Source: Mesorhizobium australicum
GTDB taxonomy: Bacteria; Pseudomonadota; Alphaproteobacteria; Rhizobiales; Rhizobiaceae
Assembly: GCF_900177325.1 (NCBI RefSeq)
Contig: NZ_FXBL01000004.1
Coordinates: forward strand, 4,030,001 to 4,094,000
Length of the DNA stretch: 64,000 bases
Reading direction: 5' to 3'
Shown here: piece after piece, positions 1 through 8,490 of the stretch
Position numbering within the stretch: the stretch's first letter is position 1
How the letters are laid out: every line of letters begins with the position of its first letter
Notes under the pieces: generated by a model
Database searches by the model: none
What the model was told of the DNA's origin: nothing
The model's input: the letters and a program-made list of their open reading frames with translations, nothing else
Program-made: the position numbers and the translations under genes

Positions 1-360
1 TTCGCCAATGTCCGCAACCACCTCGCCTCGCCGAAGATCCTGGCGCTGATGGACGACGACGTCTTCTACTGGCACGCCTACACCTCGCTGTTCCTCGACG
101 GGAAATGGGTGAAGGCGACGCCCGCCTTCGACATCCGGCTGTGCGAGAAGCACGGCGTGACGCCGCTCGATTTCGACGGGCGCGAGGACTCGATCTTCCA
201 GCCCTTCGACCAGGCGGGCCGCCCCCACATGGAGTATGTGGACTTCATCGGCGAATTCGACGACATGCCCTATGACGGCTTCGCCGACGCGATGCGCACC
301 CACCACGCCCGCATGCTGGCGCACCTGGACGACGAACGGGCCGGCCGCCCGACCACCTGA
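1..360 (+). CDS. Transglutaminase-like protein, 5' end outside window
   Basis: The reading frame is open from base 1 and ends at a TGA at 358, so only the last 119 residues are seen. The stretch FYWHAYTSLFLDGKW followed by ATPAFD resembles the His and Asp parts of the Cys-His-Asp triad of transglutaminase-like cysteine proteases (His near residue 23, Asp near 44). The catalytic Cys would lie upstream of the window. The substrate cannot be told; members of this superfamily act as peptidases or deamidases. Assignment rests on these two motifs only. The thiolase gene follows 26 bases downstream on the same strand. Confidence 0.6.
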   Translation, partial: FANVRNHLASPKILALMDDDVFYWHAYTSLFLDGKWVKATPAFDIRLCEKHGVTPLDFDGREDSIFQPFDQAGRPHMEYVDFIGEFDDMPYDGFADAMRTHHARMLAHLDDERAGRPTT

Positions 361-386
361 TTCCTTGCAACACGATTGGCTGACAG

Positions 387-1568
387 ATGACTGAAACCAC
401 TTACATTCTTTCCGGCGCGCGCACCGCGATCGGCACCTTCGGCGGCTCCCTGTCCGGCGAGGAGCCGGCCTCCCTCGGCGCGGCGGTCGCGGTCGAAGCG
501 ATGAAGCGCGCGGGCGTCGATCCGGCCGTGATCGGCCATGTCGTCTACGGCAACGTGATCCCGACCGGACCCAAGGACGCCTATCTGGCACGCGTCGCGG
601 CGATCAATGCCGGCATCCCCAAGGAGACGCCGGCGATGACGCTGAACCGGCTCTGCGGCTCGGGCACGCAGGCGATCATCTCGGCGGCGCAGAACGTCAT
701 GCTGGGTGACGCGGAGGTGGCGCTGGCCGGCGGCGCGGAGGTGATGAGCCGCGCGCCGCACTACGTCCAGTCCGCCCGCTTCGGCCAGAAGATGGGCGAC
801 GTGAAGATGGTCGACGGGCTGACCGGCGTTCTGACCGACCCGTTCGGCAACGGCATCATGGGCGTGACCGCCGAGAACGTCGCCGAGAAATACCAGATCA
901 CCCGCGCCGAGCAGGACGCCTTCGCCGTCGAGAGCCAGAAGCGCGCCGCCGCCGCCATCGCCGCCGGCCACTTCACGACGCAGATCCTGCCGCTGGAGAT
1001 CCAGGCCGGCCGCAAGACGGTGACCTTCGACACGGACGAGCATCCGAAGCCCGACACGACGCTGGAGACGCTGGCGACCCTGAAGCCGGCCTTCAAGAAG
1101 GATGGCGTGGTGACGCCCGGCAACGCGTCGGGAATCAATGACGGCGCGGCCGCGGTGGTGCTGGCCTCCGAGACCTACGTCAAGCGCACCGGTGCGAAGC
1201 CGATCGGCCGCATCGTCGCCTACGCCCACTCCGGCGTCGAGCCGGGCATCATGGGCGTCGGGCCGATCCCGGCGGTCAGGACGCTGCTCGCCCGCGCCGG
1301 CATGAAGCTCACGGATTTCGACGTGATCGAATCCAACGAAGCCTTTGCCTCGCAGGCGCTGGCCGTCAACCGCGAGCTCGGCCTCGACCCGGCGAAGGTC
1401 AACCCCGACGGCGGCGCGATCGCGCTCGGCCATCCCGTCGGCGCCACCGGCGCGATCCTAACGGTCAAGGCGCTCTACTACCTGCAGCGCACGGGCGGCC
1501 GCTACGGCCTCGTCACCATGTGCATCGGCGGGGGTCAGGGTATCGCGCTGGCCATCGAGCGGGTGTGA
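387..1568 (+). CDS. Acetyl-CoA acetyltransferase (thiolase)
   Basis: 393 residues, the usual length for a biosynthetic or degradative thiolase. The nucleophilic Cys90 lies in NRLCGSGTQA, the His349 region reads ALGHPVGATGA, and the second active Cys379 lies in MCIGGGQG, so all catalytic residues are present. The family condenses two acetyl-CoA or cleaves 3-ketoacyl-CoA in the cytoplasm. It is followed by malonyl-CoA synthetase about 190 bases downstream, with a repeat fragment between them, so joint transcription is possible but not certain. The chain-length preference (PhaA, AtoB or BktB-like) cannot be decided from sequence alone. Confidence 0.9.
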   Translation: MTETTYILSGARTAIGTFGGSLSGEEPASLGAAVAVEAMKRAGVDPAVIGHVVYGNVIPTGPKDAYLARVAAINAGIPKETPAMTLNRLCGSGTQAIISAAQNVMLGDAEVALAGGAEVMSRAPHYVQSARFGQKMGDVKMVDGLTGVLTDPFGNGIMGVTAENVAEKYQITRAEQDAFAVESQKRAAAAIAAGHFTTQILPLEIQAGRKTVTFDTDEHPKPDTTLETLATLKPAFKKDGVVTPGNASGINDGAAAVVLASETYVKRTGAKPIGRIVAYAHSGVEPGIMGVGPIPAVRTLLARAGMKLTDFDVIESNEAFASQALAVNRELGLDPAKVNPDGGAIALGHPVGATGAILTVKALYYLQRTGGRYGLVTMCIGGGQGIALAIERV

Positions 1569-1599
1569 CGCGAGAGTTTTCGACGCCAGTCGCCGAAAC

Positions 1600-1668
1600 T
1601 GCCACTCCTCGCCCCCATGAAATAAGGGAGAGGTGGATCGGGCGAAGCCCGAGACGGTGAGCGGGAAT
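1600..1668. repeat. Fragment of a dispersed intergenic repeat
   Basis: The spacer between the thiolase and matB holds a run of the form CTCGCCCCCATGAAATAAGG, then GGTGGATCGGGCGAAGCCCG with an internal GGGC-GAA-GCCC hairpin, then GAGACGGTGAGCGGG. This looks like the end of a rhizobial intergenic repeat. Only one copy is in this window, so family membership is inferred from style. Confidence 0.4.
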
Positions 1669-1754
1669 TGGCAAAGGACAATCGACTCGCGCTCGACCTG
1701 ATGTCTCTGGCTCCCCTGCCCCACTTTGTGCCAAAAGCCGGCGAGGAGGACATC

Positions 1755-3260
1755 ATGACCAATCCGCTCTACGACGCCCTGGTCCTGCCGCATCGCGGCG
1801 GGGAAAAGACGTTTCTCGATCTCGACGGCAAGGGGCGGATCAGCTTTGGCGATTTCGCCGACCTCGTCGCGCGGATCGCGACGGTGCTGGTCGAGAACGG
1901 TGTGAAGCCGGGCGACCGGGTGGCGGTGCAGGCGCCGAAGACGCCGGAGACACTGGCCGTCTACCTCGCCTGCCAGCAGGCTGGCGCGGTGTTCCTGCCG
2001 CTCAACACCGCCTACACCCCCTCCGAGGTCGAGTTCTTCCTGACAGACGCGGCCCCTCGCCTGTTCGTCTGCGACGAAGCCGCGAAGGAAGGCTATGCGG
2101 GACTGGCGCAGAAGCTCGGCGTCGGGCTGCTGACCATCGCGGCCGACCGGGGCGGCAGCCTGCCGGCGGCGGCGGCGAAGGCGCAGCCGATGGCGGAGGT
2201 GGTCGAGCGGGCGCCGGACGATCTTGCAGCGATCCTCTATACGTCGGGCACGACCGGCCGCTCCAAGGGGGCCATGCTGTCGCACGACAACCTGCTGTCG
2301 AACACGCTGGCGCTCACCGACATCTGGCGTTTCACCGGCGATGACGTGCTGGTGCACGCGCTGCCGATCTACCACACGCACGGGCTGTTCGTGGCGTGCA
2401 ACATCATGCTCAGGGTCGGTGGCACGATGATCTTCCATGCCGCCTTCAACCCCGACGCCGTGCTCGACGCGATCCCGCGCGCCACGGCATTGATGGGCGT
2501 GCCGACCTTCTACACGCGGCTGCTCGCTTCGCCCCGGCTGACGAAAGAGCATGTCGCGAACATGCGGCTGTTCATCTCCGGCAGCGCGCCGCTGCTGGCC
2601 GAGACGCATGTCGAATTCGAGGAGAGGACAGGCCATCGCATCCTCGAGCGCTACGGCATGACCGAGACCTCGATGACGGCGTCGAACCCCTATGACGGCG
2701 AGCGCCGGCCGGGCGCGGTCGGCTTCCCGCTGCCGGGCGTGAGCGTCCGGGTGGCCAGCACCGAGGGCAAGGTGCTGCCGCAGGGCGAGATCGGCATCCT
2801 GGAGGTCAAGGGGCCGAACGTGTTCAAGGGCTACTGGAACCTGCCCGAGAAGACGGCGGCCGAGTTCCGCCCCGGCGGCTGGTTCATCACCGGCGACATG
2901 TCGATGATCGACGCCGACGGCTACGTCCACATCGTCGGCCGGCAGAAGGACCTGATCATCGCCGGCGGGCTGAATATCTACCCGAAGGAGATCGAGGAAG
3001 TCATTGATGCGATTCAGGGTGTGATCGAGACGGCCGTCGTCGGCGTGCCGCATCCGGACATGGGCGAGGCGGCGGTCGCGGTGATCGTCGCGAAGCCCGG
3101 CCTCGACCTGGAGGCGGTGAAGGCCACCGTCGGCGAGAAACTCGCCCGCTTCAAGCATCCGCGCCGCTACGAGATCGTCGCAGAGCTTCCCCGCAACACG
3201 ATGGGAAAAGTACAGAAATCGCAGTTGCGCGAGAGCTACAAGGACAGCTTCACGAACTGA
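1755..3260 (+). CDS. matB: Malonyl-CoA synthetase (MatB-like)
   Basis: 501 residues from the ATG at 1755, which is preceded by GGCGAGGAGG. An ATG 87 bases upstream would add a tail encoded by repeat-like DNA and is not favoured. The ANL-family P-loop YTSGTTGRSKGAM lies near residues 161-173, the adenylate motif ERYGMTETSM follows, and the C-terminal PRNTMGKVQKSQLR carries the catalytic Lys. The ERYGMTET and PRNTMGKVQK stretches are typical of MatB, which ligates malonate to CoA at the cost of ATP. Malonyl-CoA decarboxylase and a malonate transporter are not in the window. Other short-chain acyl-CoA synthetases are the alternative. Confidence 0.82.
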   Translation: MTNPLYDALVLPHRGGEKTFLDLDGKGRISFGDFADLVARIATVLVENGVKPGDRVAVQAPKTPETLAVYLACQQAGAVFLPLNTAYTPSEVEFFLTDAAPRLFVCDEAAKEGYAGLAQKLGVGLLTIAADRGGSLPAAAAKAQPMAEVVERAPDDLAAILYTSGTTGRSKGAMLSHDNLLSNTLALTDIWRFTGDDVLVHALPIYHTHGLFVACNIMLRVGGTMIFHAAFNPDAVLDAIPRATALMGVPTFYTRLLASPRLTKEHVANMRLFISGSAPLLAETHVEFEERTGHRILERYGMTETSMTASNPYDGERRPGAVGFPLPGVSVRVASTEGKVLPQGEIGILEVKGPNVFKGYWNLPEKTAAEFRPGGWFITGDMSMIDADGYVHIVGRQKDLIIAGGLNIYPKEIEEVIDAIQGVIETAVVGVPHPDMGEAAVAVIVAKPGLDLEAVKATVGEKLARFKHPRRYEIVAELPRNTMGKVQKSQLRESYKDSFTN

Positions 3261-3353
3261 ACCTGGCGCGATGGACCAACGGAAATCGCGGCTGTCCGGC
3301 CTTGCGGCCGGCACTGTCGGCGTGGTCACCTGACCGGCGAGGAGTTCATCACC

Positions 3354-5000
3354 ATGCGCGCGGCGAGCGGCGATTTTCCCGATTTCGGCCTGACCGAGGA
3401 TGAGCGGCGCCAGGCGGTGCTGGGGCACTACTACGAGTGGCCGGGCATGGACGGGGAGCGCGGCGAGATCTGGGGCTACACCGGCCACTACGCCTACTTC
3501 CCCGGCGACGAAGTCGACCTGCATGTCAGTTCCACCGCGCCGCGCTTCTACCTCGACATCGTCCGCGACGGCGGTGAGGAGACGCCGGTCTTGTCGCATG
3601 GAAACATTGCGGCGCGCTGGCAGGACACACCCGACCAGTGCTCGGTCGAGGGCTGCGGCTGGGAGACGACGTTTTCGTTTCGCATCCCCGAGGACTGGCC
3701 GTCGGGCGCCTACCGCGCGACGCTGACGGCCGAGGGCCGCGACGGCAGGCCGATCGCCTCGCACCATCTGTTCATCGTCAAGCCGAGGCCGGCCAAGCGG
3801 CCGGGGCGCGTGCTGCAGGTCGCCGCCACCGGCACCTGGCACGCCTACAACACCTGGGGCGGCTCGAACCACTATCAGGGCATCACCGGGCCGACCCGGG
3901 ACCAGTTCGCCACCACCGTCTCGAACCAGCGGCCGTGGTGCCGCGGCTTCGTCGTGCTGCCGAAGGAGGCGCCGCGCGTGCCGCTCGACTTCGCGACGCC
4001 GATCGCCACCGTGCCGCGCTATCCGCATATGGAATGGGCCTTCGCAACCGGCCATTCCAAAAAATACGCCTCGGCCGGATGGGCGAGCTATGACGGCCAT
4101 TTCTTCCGCTGGGCCGAGCGGGCCGGCTATCAGGTCGACCTGATCGGCCAGCACGAGTTGCACGACGAGCCGGAAATCCTCGACGGCTACGACTGCGCCG
4201 TCTTCGTCGGCCATGACGAATACTGGACCTGGGAAATGCGCGACACGGTCGACGCCTGGGTGGCGTGCGGCGGGGGTGCGGCCCGCTTCGCCGGCAACTT
4301 CATGTGGCAGACGCGCCTCGAGGACGAGGGGCGCAAGCAGGTGTGCTACAAATACAAGGCGCGCGCCGAAGACCCAGCCTACCGCCCCGGTGGCGACGTG
4401 ACGCGCGCGACGAATTCCTGGGAGGCGCCGGAGATCGGCCGGCCGGGGGCTTCCACCTTCGGCCTCAACGCTGCCAAGGGCGTCTATGCCGGCTGGGGCG
4501 GCTGCGCGCCGCGCGGCGTGCGCGGCTTTCCGGTCTACCGGCCGGAGCACTGGGCGTTCAGGGGGACGGGCATCTACTATGGCGACCTGCTGGGCGCCGA
4601 GGGCGGCGTCTACGGCTACGAGGTCGACGGGCTCGACCACGAGATCCGCGGCGGCCTGCCATGGCCGACGGCCGACAGCGGCGCACCGGAGCGGCTGTCC
4701 ATCCTCGCCGTCGGCATGGCGAGCCAGGTCGAGGAGAGCGGCGACCTGCCGGCCAGCGCCCGCTTCCTCGCCGACGAGGACGGCCGCTTTATCGCCGAGA
4801 CGCTCTACGGACGGCCAAGCGACGAGAACCTCGACAAGGTGAAGCGCTCCAACGGCATGATCGTCAACTTTCCCAAGGGCGACGGCGAGGTCTTTCATGC
4901 CGGCTCCTGCGAATGGGTCGCCGGCCTGTTGCGCAAGGACGCGATGGTGGAGAAGGTGACGGCGAATGTGCTGGACAGGTATTTGAGGGGTGGGGCGTGA
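3354..5000 (+). CDS. N,N-dimethylformamidase large-subunit-like protein
   Basis: 548 residues, start supported by GGCGAGGAG upstream. The middle and C-terminal parts (ATGTWHAYNTWGGSNHYQ near residue 160, GHDEYWTWEMRD near 286, then a GNFMWQTR stretch) match the DMFase beta-subunit C-terminal family. Known DMFase large subunits are about 760 residues and carry a mononuclear iron; this one is shorter and no small-subunit gene is adjacent. The real substrate is therefore likely another small or N-substituted amide. No signal peptide is visible, so a cytoplasmic hydrolase is expected. It precedes an aminotransferase, a GNAT and a deacetylase on the same strand. Confidence 0.72.
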   Translation: MRAASGDFPDFGLTEDERRQAVLGHYYEWPGMDGERGEIWGYTGHYAYFPGDEVDLHVSSTAPRFYLDIVRDGGEETPVLSHGNIAARWQDTPDQCSVEGCGWETTFSFRIPEDWPSGAYRATLTAEGRDGRPIASHHLFIVKPRPAKRPGRVLQVAATGTWHAYNTWGGSNHYQGITGPTRDQFATTVSNQRPWCRGFVVLPKEAPRVPLDFATPIATVPRYPHMEWAFATGHSKKYASAGWASYDGHFFRWAERAGYQVDLIGQHELHDEPEILDGYDCAVFVGHDEYWTWEMRDTVDAWVACGGGAARFAGNFMWQTRLEDEGRKQVCYKYKARAEDPAYRPGGDVTRATNSWEAPEIGRPGASTFGLNAAKGVYAGWGGCAPRGVRGFPVYRPEHWAFRGTGIYYGDLLGAEGGVYGYEVDGLDHEIRGGLPWPTADSGAPERLSILAVGMASQVEESGDLPASARFLADEDGRFIAETLYGRPSDENLDKVKRSNGMIVNFPKGDGEVFHAGSCEWVAGLLRKDAMVEKVTANVLDRYLRGGA

Positions 5001-5024
5001 TTTCGTTCAGCGTTTGCGCTCTAC

Positions 5025-5184
5025 GGCGCCCCCCTCTGTCCTGCCGGACATCTCCCCCACAAGGGGGGAGATTGGCTGTCGCCGCTGAGTTCGCTAATCG
5101 CCAGCGCCGCAGGACGAGCGAAGACATTCAAGCTGCCGATCTCCCCCCTTGTGGGGGAGATGTCCGGCAGGACAGAGGGGGGCG
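5025..5184. repeat. Long palindromic intergenic element, copy A1
   Basis: Two arms of about 46 bases, near 5025-5072 and 5139-5184, are inverted copies of each other around a roughly 65-base centre. Each arm contains its own small palindrome of the form CTCCCCCACAAGGGGGGAG. The ends read CCCCCCTCTGTCCTGCCGG and its complement. A related copy lies at 6608-6775. The element fills most of the spacer between the DMFase-like and aminotransferase genes and could fold as RNA and attenuate or stabilise the transcript. Confidence 0.85.
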
Positions 5185-5231
5185 TGACAGAACGCTGACC
5201 TCTCATACCATCAAGAGGTATCACGCCTGAC

Positions 5232-6587
5232 ATGACCGCAACTGACCCCCGCCCCTCCCACCTCTTCTACGTCACCCGCCTGCGCCGGCCTCTCGTCGAC
5301 CGGGCGGAAGGCATCTACCTCTGGACGCAGGACGGACGCCGCTTCATCGACGGCTCATCGGGTCCGGTCGCGGTCAATCTCGGCTACTCAAACCGGCATG
5401 TGCTGGATGCGATGAAGGCGCAGATGGAGAAGACGACCTTCGCCTACCGGCTGCATTTCGAGAACGACCCGGCCGAGGACCTCGCCCGCGACATCGCGGG
5501 ACGGATGCCGAACGGACTCGACCGGATCTTCTTCGTCTCAGGCGGCTCGGAGGCGGTGGAATCCTGCGTCAAGCTTGCGCGGCAATGGGCCGTCGCGACC
5601 GGCCAGCCGGGCCGCTGGAAGGTGATCGGCCGTATGCCTTCCTACCACGGCGGGACGCTGGGCGCGCTGACCGTGACACATGACGGCCAGCTCACCGGCC
5701 CATTCGAGGCGCAGATGAAGGCGATGCCGTCGATCCCGGCGCCGACGGCCTATCGCGACCGGGACAACCTCACCATGGAACAGCGCGGGCTGAAATATGC
5801 CGACATGCTGGAGGAGAAGATCCTGGCCGAAGGGCCGGAAACGGTCGTCGCCTTCATCATGGAGCCGATCGGCGGGGCGGCCACCAATGCGCTCGTCGCG
5901 CCCGACAGTTATTATCCGCGCATCCGTGAGATCTGCGACCGGTACGGCATCCTGCTCATCCACGACGAGGTGATGAGCGGCGTGGCGCGCACTGGAAAGT
6001 TCCTCGGCGGCGATCACTGGGAGGGCAAGCCGGACATCGTGTCGCTGTCGAAGGGCATCGGCTCCGGCTATATGCCGCTGGGCGCCATGTGCGCGCCGAT
6101 GCGCATCGTCAAGCCGGTGCTCGACATGGGCGGCTTCGCGCACGGCCACACCTATGCCGGCAACCCGCTCGCCTGCGCGGCCGGGCTGACGGTGCTGCAG
6201 GAGGTCGACCGGCTGAAGCTCGCCGACAATGCGGCGGCGCGTGGCGCGGACCTGATCGCGGGGTTGCAGTCTCTCGCCGACCGCTTCCCCTTCATCGGCG
6301 ACGTGCGCGGCAAGGGGCTGATGACGGCGATCGAGTTCGTTGCCGACAAGGAGACGATGCGGAACCTGCCGCTGGAGGTGAACATCGGCCAGCGGGTGCT
6401 GGATCTTGCCTATGAGCGCGGGCTGATCGTCTACTTCCGCCGGGTGAAAGGCGGTGTGCAGGGCGACTGCGTGATGGTGGCGCCGCCGCTGATCGTGACG
6501 CGGGAGGAGATCGGGGAGATCGTGTCGATCCTAGGAGATGCGATCGCCGCGGCGGCGCGGGAGTTCGGGCTGCCGGTGGCGAGTTGA
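5232..6587 (+). CDS. Class III PLP-dependent aminotransferase
   Basis: 451 residues, normal for the family. The PLP-binding Lys274 is in SLSKGIGSGYMPLGA and the pyridine-N contacting Asp245 in LLIHDEVMSG. The phosphate-binding SGGSEAVES starts near residue 103. Family members move an amino group from an omega-amino donor (diamines, polyamine derivatives, beta-alanine) to pyruvate or 2-oxoglutarate. The neighbours, an acetylpolyamine-amidohydrolase-like enzyme and a GNAT, favour a diamine or polyamine-type donor, which is an inference. Palindromic repeats flank the gene on both sides. Confidence 0.85.
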   Translation: MTATDPRPSHLFYVTRLRRPLVDRAEGIYLWTQDGRRFIDGSSGPVAVNLGYSNRHVLDAMKAQMEKTTFAYRLHFENDPAEDLARDIAGRMPNGLDRIFFVSGGSEAVESCVKLARQWAVATGQPGRWKVIGRMPSYHGGTLGALTVTHDGQLTGPFEAQMKAMPSIPAPTAYRDRDNLTMEQRGLKYADMLEEKILAEGPETVVAFIMEPIGGAATNALVAPDSYYPRIREICDRYGILLIHDEVMSGVARTGKFLGGDHWEGKPDIVSLSKGIGSGYMPLGAMCAPMRIVKPVLDMGGFAHGHTYAGNPLACAAGLTVLQEVDRLKLADNAAARGADLIAGLQSLADRFPFIGDVRGKGLMTAIEFVADKETMRNLPLEVNIGQRVLDLAYERGLIVYFRRVKGGVQGDCVMVAPPLIVTREEIGEIVSILGDAIAAAAREFGLPVAS

Positions 6588-6607
6588 GAGACGTTGTGAT
6601 CCTTCGC

Positions 6608-6775
6608 GCCGCCCTCTGGCCTGCCGGCCATCTCCCCCTCAAGGGGGGAGATCAGCTATCGCATAGGGTTTCGCCAATCTTCATCGCCGCAGGAAAGGCG
6701 GTGTCATCGAAACTGCCGATCTCCCCCCTTGAGGGGGAGATGGCCGGCAGGTCAGAGGGGGGCGCGACAGAGCGC
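6608..6775. repeat. Long palindromic intergenic element, copy A2
   Basis: Inverted arms at about 6608-6652 and 6719-6775 carry the same outer ends as copy A1 (CTGGCCTGCCGGCCATCTCC against its complement) and the same inner CTCCCCCTCAAGGGGGGAG palindrome. The arm sequences differ at compensating positions, so the pairing is kept. It occupies the whole spacer between the aminotransferase and GNAT genes. Confidence 0.85.
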
Positions 6776-6786
6776 GGACGATCCGC

Positions 6787-7275
6787 ATGACTCTCCTCAT
6801 CCGCGACGCCACGCCCGCTGACGCCGAGGCGATCCACCGCGCCATCCTTGCGATGGGCGAAGTGCTCGGCACGGCGAAGAAGATCACCAGCACGCCGGAG
6901 ATCTTTGCACGCGAGGGTCTCGCGCCCGGCCGGGCCTTCGAGGGACTGATCGCCGAGGTCGACGGCACCTTTGCCGGCATGTGCCTCTATCTCCCGGTGT
7001 TCTCGACCTGGCTCGGCAGGCCGGGCGTCTATGTGCAGGACCTGTTTGTCGACGAGCGATACCGAGGCATGAAGATCGGCGAGGCGCTGATCCGGCGCGT
7101 CGCCCGCATCGGCCGCGCGCGAGGTGCGAGCCATCTCAGGCTCGCGGTCGATTTCGACAACGAGAGAGCGCAACGCTTCTACGAACGCATCGGCGTGACG
7201 CGCTATGCCGACGACTACATCCACGCCGCCTATGGCGAGGCGTTCGAGAGACTGAGCGAAGAGGACGTGACATGA
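6787..7275 (+). CDS. GNAT family N-acetyltransferase
   Basis: 162 residues spanning one GNAT fold. The acetyl-CoA pyrophosphate loop reads DERYRGMKIGEALIRR near residues 88-103, and the later FDNERAQRFYERIG is the usual motif B region. The acceptor is unknown. The gene overlaps the next by four bases (ATGA), so acetylation and deacetylation activities are made from one message. This fits acetylation of an amine that the neighbouring amidohydrolase can reverse, or acetylation as an activation step in catabolism. Confidence 0.85.
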   Translation: MTLLIRDATPADAEAIHRAILAMGEVLGTAKKITSTPEIFAREGLAPGRAFEGLIAEVDGTFAGMCLYLPVFSTWLGRPGVYVQDLFVDERYRGMKIGEALIRRVARIGRARGASHLRLAVDFDNERAQRFYERIGVTRYADDYIHAAYGEAFERLSEEDVT

Positions 7276-8297
7276 AGGCATTCTACGCCGCCGAGCAGAA
7301 GCGGCACGACCCGAAGGCATTCCGCACGTCGGGGGGCGTCGCCAGCAATCCGGAGACGCCGGAACGCGTCGAACGCCTGCTGGCGGGCGCGAAGGCGGCG
7401 GGATGCACGGTCGTACGGCCGAACAATCATGGCATGGGCCCGATCGCGGCCGTCCACACGCCGGAATATCTCGATTTCCTCGAACATATCCATCCGCGCT
7501 GGCGGCGGGTGGAGGGCGCGCCGGAAGAGGTGGTGCCGAGCATCCACCCGATCGCCCGCGACGGCACCTACCCCGCTTCGGCGATCGGCCAGGCAGGCTA
7601 TCACATGGCCGACACGTCCTGCCCCATCTCGGCCGAGACCTGGGAGAGCGCGCAGTGGAGCGCCTGGAGCGCGGTCGAGGCGGCCGACGCCGTGCGGGGC
7701 GGCGAACGCGTCGCCTATGCGCTCTGCCGTCCGCCGGGCCACCATGCCTTCGCCGATGTCGCCGGCGGCTTCTGCTTCATCAACAATTCGGCGGTGGTGG
7801 CGCAGCATCTGCGCCGGGATGCCGCCCGGGTGGCGATCCTCGACGTGGACCTTCACCACGGCAACGGCACGCAGGGCATCTTCTATGCCCGCGCCGACGT
7901 GCTGACGGTGTCGCTGCATGTCGATCCGGTGCGCTTCTATCCCTTCTTCTGGGGCCATGCCGACGAGCGCGGCAAGGATGCGGGGCTCGGCTACAACCTC
8001 AACCTGCCGCTTCCGCGTAAGACGGCCGACGCCGGCTTCCTCGAAGCACTCGACGCCGGCCTGAAGCGCATCCGCGCCTTCGCACCGGAGGCGCTGGTGG
8101 TGGCGCTCGGACTGGACGCGTTCGAAGGCGACCCGTTCGGTGGCCTGTCGGTCTCGACGCCCGGCTTTGCCCGCATCGCGGAGAAGATCGCCGGGCTCGG
8201 CCTGCCGACCGTGATCGTCCAGGAGGGTGGTTATCTCTGCGACGAGCTGGGCGACAACCTGACCTCGTTCCTGACGGGGTATGGTGGGAAGGGGTGA
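7272..8297 (+). CDS. Acetylpolyamine amidohydrolase-like (class II HDAC family) deacetylase
   Basis: 341 residues, the same length as the characterised acetylpolyamine amidohydrolase as I remember it. The charge-relay pair His157-His158 lies in CRPPGHHAFADVAGG. The zinc ligands are Asp193 and His195 in ILDVDLHHGNGTQ and Asp282 in VALGLDAFEGDP. The transition-state Tyr321 is in VQEGGYL. All catalytic residues are thus present. The likely reaction is zinc-dependent removal of an acetyl group from an acetylated polyamine or similar small amide in the cytoplasm. Start ATG overlaps the GNAT stop. Confidence 0.85.
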   Translation: MKAFYAAEQKRHDPKAFRTSGGVASNPETPERVERLLAGAKAAGCTVVRPNNHGMGPIAAVHTPEYLDFLEHIHPRWRRVEGAPEEVVPSIHPIARDGTYPASAIGQAGYHMADTSCPISAETWESAQWSAWSAVEAADAVRGGERVAYALCRPPGHHAFADVAGGFCFINNSAVVAQHLRRDAARVAILDVDLHHGNGTQGIFYARADVLTVSLHVDPVRFYPFFWGHADERGKDAGLGYNLNLPLPRKTADAGFLEALDAGLKRIRAFAPEALVVALGLDAFEGDPFGGLSVSTPGFARIAEKIAGLGLPTVIVQEGGYLCDELGDNLTSFLTGYGGKG

Positions 8298-8490
8298 GGG
8301 CCTTCGAGGTTCGCGGCTCGGTTGCCTGGCCGCACACTGTCCGCCGTCATACCGCGCCGGGGGCGACCCGGTATCCATTCTTCTTCGCGATCGAGTTCGC
8401 CTTCGAGCCATAGTTGCGACCGCCAATCGGTCCCGGCTGACCTCCGGTCACCGGGATGACGTCGCGCCGAAATCTCCCGCAAAGAGCCAG
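8298..8490. other. Gene-free spacer with repeat-like DNA
   Basis: This spacer lies between the convergent deacetylase and glpD genes. It holds the segment CCGTCATACCGCGCCGGGGG, then a GACCCGGTATCCATTC stretch, and later CCTCCGGTCACCGGGATGAC. This style is common to dispersed repeats in rhizobia. The part near 8450 can form a CCGGTCACCGG hairpin that could serve as a shared terminator. No credible gene is seen. Confidence 0.4.

Noticed and set aside
1668..1754. 29-codon N-terminal extension of MatB
   Set aside because: It is encoded by repeat-like spacer DNA, and the ATG at 1755 has a better ribosome-binding site and matches the family start.
1458..4898. Very long open frame on the reverse strand opposite the thiolase, matB and DMFase-like genes
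   Set aside because: It is an antisense shadow of three well-supported genes in GC-rich DNA. Its translation is Arg/Asp/Ala-rich without recognisable motifs.
5025..6775. Repeats considered as a CRISPR array
   Set aside because: There are only two related palindromes on either side of a gene, with no regular spacers, leader or cas genes.
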